A DNA stretch of 40,314 bases. Origin: Sporolactobacillus laevolacticus DSM 442. GTDB lineage: Bacteria; Bacillota; Bacilli; Bacillales; Sporolactobacillaceae. The stretch lies in contig NZ_AWTC01000013.1 in the NCBI RefSeq assembly GCF_000497245.1, positions 9,501 to 49,814 on the forward strand, read 5' to 3'. Positions 1-7,165 of this stretch are shown here, one piece after another. Every line of letters starts with the position of its first letter. Positions within the stretch are counted from its first letter, which is position 1. The notes below the pieces were generated by a model. That model did not search any database and was not told where the DNA came from. It worked only from the letters and a program-made list of their open reading frames with translations. The position numbers and the translations under genes are program-made.

Positions 1-12
1 TCCCGAGGAGGG
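1..12. repeat. attL core (left end of prophage)
   Basis: The 12-mer TCCCGAGGAGGG opens the window and recurs exactly as its last 12 bases. With an integrase gene just inside the other end, this is best read as the attachment core left by site-specific integration. The flanking host sequence lies outside the window, so neither the full core length nor the host target gene can be determined. Confidence 0.8.
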
Positions 13-50
13 TAATGCTGACAATATTGACTATTTGTGACGATCAGAAA

Positions 51-188
51 TTAATTACGATTAGTGCTAACAATTAAGCCGTCTTGATTAATTAATACAA
101 ACTGTTTATCTTTATTATCAACTAATAAGTCAGTCAGTTGGTCAGTTTCTACTTTTAACACAATATCTTCTAAAACAATGCTCATCAT
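51..188 (-). CDS. doubtful small ORF next to attL
   Basis: This is a 45-codon reading frame on the minus strand, between the late-operon terminator and attL. A longer frame starting at 248 would place its start codon inside the terminator stem, so the ATG at 188 is the more sensible start. No good ribosome binding site precedes it. The acidic, hydrophobic peptide (ending in INQDGLIVSTNRN) matches no family I recognise. It also overlaps GTCAG repeats at 129-145 that may be integrase arm sites, so it may not be a gene. Confidence 0.25.
   Translation of the reverse strand: MMSIVLEDIVLKVETDQLTDLLVDNKDKQFVLINQDGLIVSTNRN
128..148. repeat. candidate integrase arm-site repeats, left side
   Basis: The stretch holds three GTCAG units (129-133, 133-137, 141-145), including CAGTCAGT at 131-138 and GGTCAGTTT at 140-148. 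Both the 8-mer and the 9-mer recur in the same orientation at 40201-40208 and 40190-40198, between the integrase stop codon and attR. Short direct repeats flanking the two att cores are what arm-type binding sites of a tyrosine integrase look like. The assignment is inference; the sequence shows only the repeats. Confidence 0.35.
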
Positions 189-210
189 GTACAAAAAGGA
201 ATATCTGCAT

Positions 211-246
211 AAATAAAAAAGGGAGCCCGCACATTTGTGGGCTCCC
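211..246 (-). terminator. intrinsic terminator of the late operon
   Basis: An 11-bp stem (221-231 with 236-246, one G-U pair, 4-nt loop CATT on the plus strand) is followed on the minus strand by a U-rich tract from the A-run at 211-220. It lies about 40 bases past the stop of the last lysis gene and should end late transcription before the attachment site. Confidence 0.88.
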
Positions 247-287
247 AATTATGTATACCCGGACAAGCCGGGTGGTAAAGCATTATG

Positions 288-638
288 TTATTTCTGAACA
301 TCTTTAATTACTTCTTGGCCATTTGATTCAAGTGTATTGATTTCTTTCTGTACATCAGCGATTGTAATATCCTTGATCCCATGTTTTTCTAATACGTTGA
401 CAATAGCCTGTGCTGTTGCATCTTTAGCTTCCGGACTAGCGAGCAACTTTTCAGCGTCGCTTTTAATCGCTTCAATCAACTTGTCCAATACTGGAGATTT
501 CTTTTCGACAGCCAAAACAAGCTTTTCAATCCGCTTGTACGTTGCAGAATGATAGACATAATAGCCAACTAGCGATAGTACGCCAGCACCAAGTAACTGC
601 AATAGATTGATAAGTACATCTTCAATTAATTTTTCCAT
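288..638 (-). CDS. phage holin, LLH family
   Basis: This 116-residue protein has one N-terminal membrane segment (about residues 8-28, LINLLQLLGAGVLSLVGYYV) followed by a long charged helical tail. That is the layout of the LLH holin family (Pfam phage_holin_6_1) of Lactobacillus and related phages. Holins oligomerise in the host membrane and time lysis. It is the last gene of the late operon, 13 bases after the endolysin stop, with an AAAGGGTG ribosome site upstream. A holin placed after the endolysin is less common than before it, and an XhlA-like membrane protein already lies upstream, so the two may share the job. The family call rests on layout and sequence character. Confidence 0.8.
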   Translation of the reverse strand: MEKLIEDVLINLLQLLGAGVLSLVGYYVYHSATYKRIEKLVLAVEKKSPVLDKLIEAIKSDAEKLLASPEAKDATAQAIVNVLEKHGIKDITIADVQKEINTLESNGQEVIKDVQK

Positions 639-651
639 TCAAAACACCCTT

Positions 652-1770
652 TCAGTATTTAAGTTTTTGTCCAGGACGAATAAGGTCAGAGCGTAGATGA
701 TTCAGCATTTTGACGTGTGTAATAGTCGTTTTATGTGCGCGTGTAATACCCCACAGCGTGTTACCGCGCTTAACGGTGTAGGTGTGCGCCTTTACCTTTT
801 TGACCGCTTTCTTAACTGCTTTTGGATTCTTGGCAGGTTTAACACCACTTTTTAGTTTCACCAACAGAGCGATGTTCTGCGCTGCCGTTCCGCTATAGTT
901 AGTAATGCCGTAAGACTTGGCTAATGTTGAACGTTCTGAATAACTCCAAGCCTTTTTGTGCTGTTTGAGCCAGTTAACTAGACTTACACTGCCGATCTTC
1001 TTAACCTTTTTTGGAGCTGTAGCGTTCGGCGCTACATACCGACTTGCATACTTACCGGCAAAGTCTTGAGACACATCAAAACTTCCACCAATGCCATTAA
1101 AGTGATAGCCAGATGACCACTGCCATGCCCCTTTGCCGTTGCGCCATACTGGTTCTGTCTTTCCACCGTTGTAACGCGCTAGCCAAGGTTGCGAGATTGA
1201 TAGTTTATCTGCATCTAAATGACTGCTATAGAATCCGGATCCGGAATAAAGATCAACAGTCGGATATCCTAATTGATGCATTTCACTTGTAAATGCGTTT
1301 GTTGCGTCTGTAAGCGTTGCTTTGCTCGCTGTTGGCAATTCTACGTCGACCACAACAATTCCGTCTTTAAGCTTGTCAAATCCGACATATTTAAGCTGTT
1401 TATCGAACCAATCAGCTTCCGTTTTCGCTTCTGAAACAGAAGTAAAACGAGCGAAATGATACGCGCTTACAGCCATACCTGACGCTTTCGCATTGGCTAC
1501 GTTGACGCTTGCTGCAGGATCAATGTAGCTTGTCCCATCTGAAACCTTAACGACAACACCGTTTACACCGGATACCTTAATCGTCTGGTAAAAACTGAGC
1601 GGAAGACCACCCTGAGCATTGTGATGAGATACGTCGATAAAGTCTACTTTTGGCGCGGCATGTACTGGCGCAACAAAAGAGAGCACCAACGCGATTGTCA
1701 GTGCTTCTGCAATAAGTCCATCTATTATTTTTTTCAAAGTTGCTCGCTTCCTTCTATGATATTTCCCCAT
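652..1770 (-). CDS. exported GH25 muramidase endolysin with LysM domain
   Basis: This 372-residue peptidoglycan hydrolase has three parts. Residues 1-38 look like a cleavable signal peptide: a very basic start (KYHRRKRATLKK), a hydrophobic core, and a VHA-AP cleavage site. Residues about 42-240 form a glycoside hydrolase family 25 domain (FIDVSHHN near residue 46 and a VVDVELP motif near 141-143 with the catalytic-type D-x-E). After a basic linker with a YGI-x-NYSGTAAQN module, the last 44 residues are a LysM wall-binding domain (YTVKRGNTLWGITRAH). The start at 1770 was chosen because AAAGGAGG lies just upstream; a longer frame to 1815 lacks a good site. A signal peptide suggests export by Sec, so the holins would time activation or membrane collapse rather than release the enzyme. 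Confidence 0.92.
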   Translation of the reverse strand: MGKYHRRKRATLKKIIDGLIAEALTIALVLSFVAPVHAAPKVDFIDVSHHNAQGGLPLSFYQTIKVSGVNGVVVKVSDGTSYIDPAASVNVANAKASGMAVSAYHFARFTSVSEAKTEADWFDKQLKYVGFDKLKDGIVVVDVELPTASKATLTDATNAFTSEMHQLGYPTVDLYSGSGFYSSHLDADKLSISQPWLARYNGGKTEPVWRNGKGAWQWSSGYHFNGIGGSFDVSQDFAGKYASRYVAPNATAPKKVKKIGSVSLVNWLKQHKKAWSYSERSTLAKSYGITNYSGTAAQNIALLVKLKSGVKPAKNPKAVKKAVKKVKAHTYTVKRGNTLWGITRAHKTTITHVKMLNHLRSDLIRPGQKLKY

Positions 1771-1801
1771 TATATTTCGCCTCCTTTCATTTCTATGTAT
1801 G

Positions 1802-1825
1802 AAAAAAGCGCCCATTTGGACGCTT
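1802..1825 (-). terminator. terminator-like hairpin between XhlA-like gene and endolysin
   Basis: An 8-bp stem (1806-1813 with 1818-1825, one G-U pair, loop ATTT) is followed by a U-tract on the minus strand. It overlaps the stop codon of the XhlA-like gene and lies inside the lysis cassette, so it must be at least partly read through for the endolysin and holin to be made from the late transcript. Confidence 0.65.
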
Positions 1826-2132
1826 AATGAAGGGCTAGATTGATAATAAGCGTTGCTAAACTGACAATCGCCCCAACGGTGACTGCAATTTTACCAGCGG
1901 ATTGCCATGTCACAATGTGAGCTTCCTGCTTTTTCTGTTGAATTCCCCCGAGCATTCGGATTACTTCTGTGTTTTGCTCACGTAAATACTTGTTTGACTC
2001 GTCATTGCTGATATTTCCGCGCTTTACCTCATCCGACAATTTATCCATACGCTGACGGATGTCGTCCTGACCGTCCTCCAATCGGTGGATTCTTTTTTCA
2101 TGATCTTCTAATCGCTCTACCGTATCTATCAT
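1824..2132 (-). CDS. XhlA-like membrane protein (lysis cassette)
   Basis: This 102-residue protein has a heptad-rich, charged N-terminal half (about residues 5-70, VERLEDHEKRIHRLEDGQDD) predicted to form a coiled coil, and one C-terminal membrane segment (about 78-100, KIAVTVGAIVSLATLIINLAL). This is the shape of the hemolysin XhlA family. Bacillus subtilis PBSX XhlA acts with a holin and an amidase in host lysis. It is encoded 14 bases after a small unknown gene and directly before the endolysin, consistent with a role in membrane disruption or endolysin activation. Confidence 0.8.
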   Translation of the reverse strand: MIDTVERLEDHEKRIHRLEDGQDDIRQRMDKLSDEVKRGNISNDESNKYLREQNTEVIRMLGGIQQKKQEAHIVTWQSAGKIAVTVGAIVSLATLIINLALH

Positions 2133-2146
2133 GTCATCACCGCCTA

Positions 2147-2371
2147 TTATGCTTGTGCACTTCCTACTAACGTTTGAACCGCAGGCGCAATTAGTGCATT
2201 GATCTGATCCACATTGCCACCTGCTGCCGTAAACTGTTCTATAGTGATCTTTACGCTACCGTTTAAAAACTCCCCGGTGCTGTCATTGCGTCCGTTAAAA
2301 GCCAATAAAAAACCTGTGATATTTCTTGATGCATCGTAAACCGGATTGAGACTTGTGAATTGATAGTTCAT
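2147..2371 (-). CDS. small phage protein between tail fibre and lysis genes
   Basis: The product has 74 residues and no membrane segment or known motif. The text reads like a small folded structural protein (NYQFTSLNPVYDASRNITG, then an FNGRNDSTG turn region). A strong ribosome site (AGGAGG) precedes the ATG at 2371. Proteins of this size at this position are common in siphophages and are often encoded with the tail tip or lysis genes. I cannot assign a function. Confidence 0.75.
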   Translation of the reverse strand: MNYQFTSLNPVYDASRNITGFLLAFNGRNDSTGEFLNGSVKITIEQFTAAGGNVDQINALIAPAVQTLVGSAQA

Positions 2372-2398
2372 GAGTGATTCCTCCTAAAATTTTGTATT

Positions 2399-2421
2399 AA
2401 AAAAGCGCCTTATTTGGCGCT
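2399..2421 (-). terminator. terminator-like hairpin after the DUF1617 gene
   Basis: A GC-rich 6-bp stem AGCGCC/GGCGCT (2404-2409 with 2416-2421) with a 6-nt loop holds the stop codon of the gene ending at 2410. A six-base U-tract follows on the minus strand (A-run 2399-2404). It sits mid-operon, before the small gene at 2371. Confidence 0.65.
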
Positions 2422-2850
2422 GTCTTTCTTCGATTCTGCTTTTTCAAATACTTCACACAGATAGTCGTAAATATCGGCTTCCTGTCCCGACAGCTCCTTA
2501 TCACAATCATCAAGCACCTTTTTCACTGTCTGCAGCATAACTTGATTGTCGCCGCCATCAATTACACGTAGTTCCTCATAAAGTTCTTTCTTCGCTTTCG
2601 TAAAATGTTCCAGGTCTTTTACATCAAGCAACTCTTGTCCATTTTTCTCATAAGTTTTCGGATCTCCTTTTTCATCGAGGTTGCATTCCTCCTTTCGCAT
2701 CTCCTTTTCACCATCTAAGAAATCAGCAAGCTTTTCCTGGAGCAATTTAATAAACTTTGTCCGATGCCGAGACTGTTGACCTTTAAGAGATAGTGAGTAT
2801 AAAAGATTAATAGCCAGTGCTAGTTTTTGATTTTCGATTTTTATTTCCAT
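2410..2850 (-). CDS. DUF1617 family phage protein
   Basis: This highly charged, mostly helical 146-residue protein starts MEIKIENQKLALAINLLYSL followed by LKGQQSRHRTKFIKLLQEK. That N-terminal pattern is typical of DUF1617 proteins, encoded next to the tail fibre and lysis genes in Lactobacillus and Lactococcus phages. No biochemical role is established for the family. The gene overlaps the stop of the tail endopeptidase gene by one base (2850), so translation is probably coupled. Confidence 0.72.
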   Translation of the reverse strand: MEIKIENQKLALAINLLYSLSLKGQQSRHRTKFIKLLQEKLADFLDGEKEMRKEECNLDEKGDPKTYEKNGQELLDVKDLEHFTKAKKELYEELRVIDGGDNQVMLQTVKKVLDDCDKELSGQEADIYDYLCEVFEKAESKKDSAK

Positions 2851-5800
2851 TATGCTGCAGCTCCTTCGAGTAATGAGATTCGTGATTCAAGTTCTGCTAT
2901 TTTCAAGACGTCTTGTTGGTGTAATTTAGTGAGTTCCTGGATTGATTTGATTGCGATAAATATTGAAGAATAAAGATTAACTCCTTGCCGGTTATAATCA
3001 ATAAATTCATCTGGTAGATTATAGCCTTCGCCTATGATCGCACCATATATTTCCTTAATTTGACCAGACTCTATTTGACTTTTGTACTTGAATTTGTAGA
3101 CATCAAGTGAATTGATAAGGGAAAGACCGATGTTATCATCAAGTGCAGTTATATCGGTTTTTAATTCTACACGTGATGTATTTACGAAACCATGTTGTGA
3201 ATACATAGTTCCGCTTGTTTCTACTACAGTGGGACTCATATGGGATTCGTTTCCATCCTCGCCATGAATCCTAATGCCATCAAACGGTTGTAAATGACTC
3301 CAGTTACCATAAATATCGGTTAAATCTACATAGCCACTGTGTATCCAAGCATCCCATTGGTTCGTATGCTGATGAAATCCATTGCCATCAAGCCACGTCT
3401 CGTAACCATTAGCGTTCTGGTAGAAGCTAGAACCGACAATGTTAACACCTTGAATGGTTCCGTCAACGATTAAATTACCTCTCATTGCACGTCTAACCAC
3501 AACATTTGTAGCCCACCATTGAGGAAAATTATCGAATTGATCGATTTGTACCCATACCCAAGCACGATAACACCCACTAGGGATTGTCAATATACCTTCG
3601 TTACTTCTATGCGTACCATCCCAATTATTAGTTCCTACTATCCATTGGACATTTCCGCCGTTGCCATCATCACAATGCAACCCAAGGTTGAAGTTGCCGT
3701 TCTTTGCTCCGCTACACCAACTAAAGAATGAGCAATAGAACTTCTCTCCCGGGGTTACTGCGAAATAGCTACCACAATGGCTGTCTCTTCCTTGAAAACA
3801 ACCATAATATTTTGTAGGACTTCCTCCATCACCAGTACTTGTATATGCATAGCCTCCCCACCAACCATAGCCGTTCTCCATACCACTAGCATCTTGAAAA
3901 TTTGGGTTAATACACAGATTCGTAAAATCCCCGACCATAATTTGTTGCGCTGTCACACTATTAGCTGCGATTCGGTCTGAACTAATTATTCCGCTTGTAA
4001 TACTCTCGCCGTTAATCTGTGACCCTGTAATTGTTGTACCAGTTATATTTACACCAGTTATATTACCTGCTGTCACGTTCCCTAAATCAGCTGCTATCGC
4101 AGACAACTGTGCCACGTTTAATTTTGTCGCGCTGACACTCTCAATCATGGCATCAGTAATTACTGCGTTATCGATCGTCGTCTGTCCGGTGATATGAACT
4201 TTATTGCCAGCGATCAGGATAGATTCAGTACTGACATTGATCTGATTGATTACGTCGTCTTTGCTGACGCGCAGATTGATGTCGTTCGCAAGCTGTGTAA
4301 TCTGCGATTGAGTTGCTGTGTCAGCTGGTGCTAGCAACCAATCAGTGGCTTTATTCCCTTCTTGTATCTGAATGAGGGCTATGTCAATGTCAGTAAATCC
4401 GCCCATTGTTATGCGAATGCCTATCCCGCCATCTGTTGTTATAACCGTCAAAGTTGCGCGATGCCAGTTTCCATCTTTTACGAACGACGAGAAGCCACTA
4501 AGACCAGTATTTGCCGCGTAATTAGTCAAGAACGGAATACCGTTTGCTGCTCCGTAGCTTGGTTGGCTTGAGGCTATACGGTAATAAAGTGATACCGTGT
4601 ACGTACGGCTCGTTTCTAATACGAATTTTTTAGATATTCCCTTGTCAGTTCCTGTTCCAGATGCCGTAATATGATAAGTTGGTTGACCATTAAACGTATC
4701 AGTGTTTTTAGTCGCTGTGATACTCCCCGTGGATCCTCCGAATAAAAAAGATGCCCATCCATTTGCGGTCGAAAAATCCGTAGACTTTGACGCAAGGTTC
4801 TGGCCACCAATCTGCAAATTGTTAAGATTATTTTGTACAGCAGTTATGCTACTTGTTAAGCTGCTACTCGTCGCCGTTAATGCCGTCTGTGTCGCGTAAG
4901 TATTTGCGGCATCTGTTTTTGTCAACAGAGTTGCAATTGTATTAGCTGTCTGCGCCGTGTAACTGTTGTAGGTTGATGTATCAACTTTATTAGATACTTG
5001 CGTCGACAAACCATTAACGGTTTGAGTCAGTGTAACAACGCTCTGATTCGCGTCGTCTGCTGCGCTCTGTGCTGAGTTCGCTGTATTGATCGCTTGCTGT
5101 GCCTGTGTAATCGCATTACCAGCCTGGCTAATTGCCGCATTTGCCTGATTAACGGCATTTGTCGCATCTTGCTGTGCTTGAGCAACTGATTGATCCACGC
5201 CATTTATATCAATGTCTGTAACCCACGACAAACCATTCCATGACTTAATAGCGATTGTATCGTTATCGTTATCCGTAACATACCAACTATCTCCAACCTT
5301 CGGATCGATAGGTTGATCTTGTCCTCGATAAATTGTACTTTTACCGTCGGCAGAAGCGTAGGCTGCATCAGCTTTAGAATTTGCTGATCTCGCAATAATG
5401 ACCGCGGTATTGGCAGTTTTATTCGCAAAGATAATTGAATCCGTTCCACGTGTTAATACATTTCCAAGTGTATAAACAGGGGGAGTATTAGGATCAGCAT
5501 AATCTTTGATCTCGACTACGCGAATAGATGCGTTAATACCCCAAGGATCGATTTTCACGAAGCAATAATCGCCAAGCTGGATATCTTGGATGCCCATTTT
5601 CTTAACTTGTGTGTAGTTAAATGACAAGCTAATTGGAATGGAATCATTTAAGGCTGCTTTTGCTTGATTCATCAGTGTGTCATTATCAAAACAATTGTCA
5701 TCCGTCACTGGATTCGCAGCCTTGATCCCATATACAGATGCTAGTGGGCTTGTATACTCAATCTGAGCGGCGTACGTTCCATCTTCGTATTGATGACCGA

Positions 5801-6401
5801 AAGCACGGATATACGTCCGCAAAGACGATGTATCAATCGTATTCGTTGGACTCACAAGATTCATTTTGTATCTAAACTGATTGTCTGTTTTTCGGGCAAT
5901 TTGCTGTGCAATGATTATTTGATTTCCATTCACCGCGAATTCAGTTCCAAAGTCGGTCATTACTTGCTGAAACAAGGAAAGCGAATCACTATTTCCGAAG
6001 CTATTTGCTGCAAAAGTTGCTGCAATTCCGTTCGTGTCAACAGAATGAGAATAACCTGTTCCAGCTAGACAATAATCGAGCATCTGCTGTATGGAAAGAT
6101 CACCTGATGTAGTTGTATATATGAAGTTGCTGTCCAGATCTTCGAAAAATTTACTGATCGCCGTGCATTGTATCTGATTGGGAAGGTTTTTTGTGACCTG
6201 CTTAATCACGTATTCTTCATCAAGATAACCGAATACACATTGATTCTGTAATAGACTAAACGCATGTTGATTTTTTTGTGTGAGATAGACCGTTACTGTC
6301 AGCTGTTTAGTCCCGTCTGTTCGTACATCTCGCTCAACTATATAATCAGTTAATCTTTCCCTTGCACCAACCGGTGATCGAATATAAAGAGGTGTTAGCA
6401 T
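2850..6401 (-). CDS. tail endopeptidase / receptor-binding fibre with S74 chaperone
   Basis: This 1183-residue tail-tip protein begins with a Prophage_tail (endopeptidase tail, Tal-like) domain at about residues 1-350. An alanine/glutamine-rich coiled coil follows (about 405-475), then two jelly-roll-like candidate carbohydrate-binding regions (about 533-650 and 820-970, the second rich in Trp and Cys), separated by a fibre repeat zone with NITGVNITGTTITGSQI. The end (about 1075-1183) is a Peptidase_S74 intramolecular chaperone: TSRVELKTDI carries the Ser and Lys of the self-cleaving dyad and IYGAIIGEG is the usual core motif. The chaperone is expected to trimerise the fibre and cut itself off. 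The gene overlaps the distal tail gene by one base, and its last codons touch the DUF1617 gene. It is the best candidate for host-receptor recognition. Confidence 0.9.
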   Translation of the reverse strand: MLTPLYIRSPVGARERLTDYIVERDVRTDGTKQLTVTVYLTQKNQHAFSLLQNQCVFGYLDEEYVIKQVTKNLPNQIQCTAISKFFEDLDSNFIYTTTSGDLSIQQMLDYCLAGTGYSHSVDTNGIAATFAANSFGNSDSLSLFQQVMTDFGTEFAVNGNQIIIAQQIARKTDNQFRYKMNLVSPTNTIDTSSLRTYIRAFGHQYEDGTYAAQIEYTSPLASVYGIKAANPVTDDNCFDNDTLMNQAKAALNDSIPISLSFNYTQVKKMGIQDIQLGDYCFVKIDPWGINASIRVVEIKDYADPNTPPVYTLGNVLTRGTDSIIFANKTANTAVIIARSANSKADAAYASADGKSTIYRGQDQPIDPKVGDSWYVTDNDNDTIAIKSWNGLSWVTDIDINGVDQSVAQAQQDATNAVNQANAAISQAGNAITQAQQAINTANSAQSAADDANQSVVTLTQTVNGLSTQVSNKVDTSTYNSYTAQTANTIATLLTKTDAANTYATQTALTATSSSLTSSITAVQNNLNNLQIGGQNLASKSTDFSTANGWASFLFGGSTGSITATKNTDTFNGQPTYHITASGTGTDKGISKKFVLETSRTYTVSLYYRIASSQPSYGAANGIPFLTNYAANTGLSGFSSFVKDGNWHRATLTVITTDGGIGIRITMGGFTDIDIALIQIQEGNKATDWLLAPADTATQSQITQLANDINLRVSKDDVINQINVSTESILIAGNKVHITGQTTIDNAVITDAMIESVSATKLNVAQLSAIAADLGNVTAGNITGVNITGTTITGSQINGESITSGIISSDRIAANSVTAQQIMVGDFTNLCINPNFQDASGMENGYGWWGGYAYTSTGDGGSPTKYYGCFQGRDSHCGSYFAVTPGEKFYCSFFSWCSGAKNGNFNLGLHCDDGNGGNVQWIVGTNNWDGTHRSNEGILTIPSGCYRAWVWVQIDQFDNFPQWWATNVVVRRAMRGNLIVDGTIQGVNIVGSSFYQNANGYETWLDGNGFHQHTNQWDAWIHSGYVDLTDIYGNWSHLQPFDGIRIHGEDGNESHMSPTVVETSGTMYSQHGFVNTSRVELKTDITALDDNIGLSLINSLDVYKFKYKSQIESGQIKEIYGAIIGEGYNLPDEFIDYNRQGVNLYSSIFIAIKSIQELTKLHQQDVLKIAELESRISLLEGAAA

Positions 6402-7165
6402 TAAACACTACCTCCTAAAAATAATTGCGTAAATTGAAAATCAATTTCAAAGGGGCTTCCATAACCGGAAATAGAAAAAGTATTTTGTCCTTTTGCTAAA
6501 CTGATCGATTGACCGTTACAGTTTCCGTAATCACTGACGCCATTTTTGAGCAGTTGGACGTTTTTGATGGTCAAAATATCATCTGAATTCATTGACGTAT
6601 TGTACTGAAAAGATTCGCCGGTTGTAATATTGTTGATTGTTAGATTGTTTGACGGTCCTTTTACTGTAATTAAAAAATCCGGCTGGCTTGAGTCAGTCGG
6701 ATCAATGGGTATATTGCCATTATTGGTGACGATGAACGGACTTCCTGTCTCTATTATGAGAACAGGATTAACATCCTCTGCAAATCCCCGGTAACAAGTA
6801 AACACAATTGTCGTATCACCATAAGGGCCCTTCTGAGCAAGATCGGAAAAAGATGTACATTTGACAAGCCATCGCTTGCTCGGATCCCTCATATCTGATA
6901 TATAAAATTCTTCGTCACTGCGAAAAATTGAAAACACTTGATTGCGAAGGCTAGTATAAGCCGCGAAACTTGCAGGACGTATACGTACTGGCATGGTGAT
7001 TGTCCGCTCGCCAAACGTTGTTTCTTGAACAACTAATCCGTTAGCTCCGGTTACTTGTGCCGTCACATGTCGATAATTTGGTGCTGAGACAATGAAATCT
7101 TGTGCCCATATGCCGAGAGGTTTCAAGTCATACTGTGTACCATCTAATCGTGTCACAAGTGGCAT
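6401..7165 (-). CDS. distal tail protein (Sipho_tail family)
   Basis: The 254-residue product fits the Sipho_tail/Dit family, which forms the hexameric hub joining the tail tube to the tip. The N-terminal part has the belt-domain pattern FGERTITMPVRI and later YISDMRDPSKRWLVKCTSF, and the rest is a beta-rich galectin-like region. It lies between the tape measure (stop overlaps the start at 7165) and the tail endopeptidase gene, the usual place. GGGAGG precedes the ATG. Confidence 0.9.
   Translation of the reverse strand: MPLVTRLDGTQYDLKPLGIWAQDFIVSAPNYRHVTAQVTGANGLVVQETTFGERTITMPVRIRPASFAAYTSLRNQVFSIFRSDEEFYISDMRDPSKRWLVKCTSFSDLAQKGPYGDTTIVFTCYRGFAEDVNPVLIIETGSPFIVTNNGNIPIDPTDSSQPDFLITVKGPSNNLTINNITTGESFQYNTSMNSDDILTIKNVQLLKNGVSDYGNCNGQSISLAKGQNTFSISGYGSPFEIDFQFTQLFLGGSV

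Noticed and set aside
1-12. att core as the 3' end of a tRNA gene
   Set aside because: No tRNA cloverleaf or CCA end can be formed from the sequence inside the window at either end; the flanking host DNA is not available.
51-248. 65-codon version of the small ORF near attL
   Set aside because: Its start codon falls within the terminator stem of the late operon and its first 20 residues are encoded by the hairpin and U-tract.
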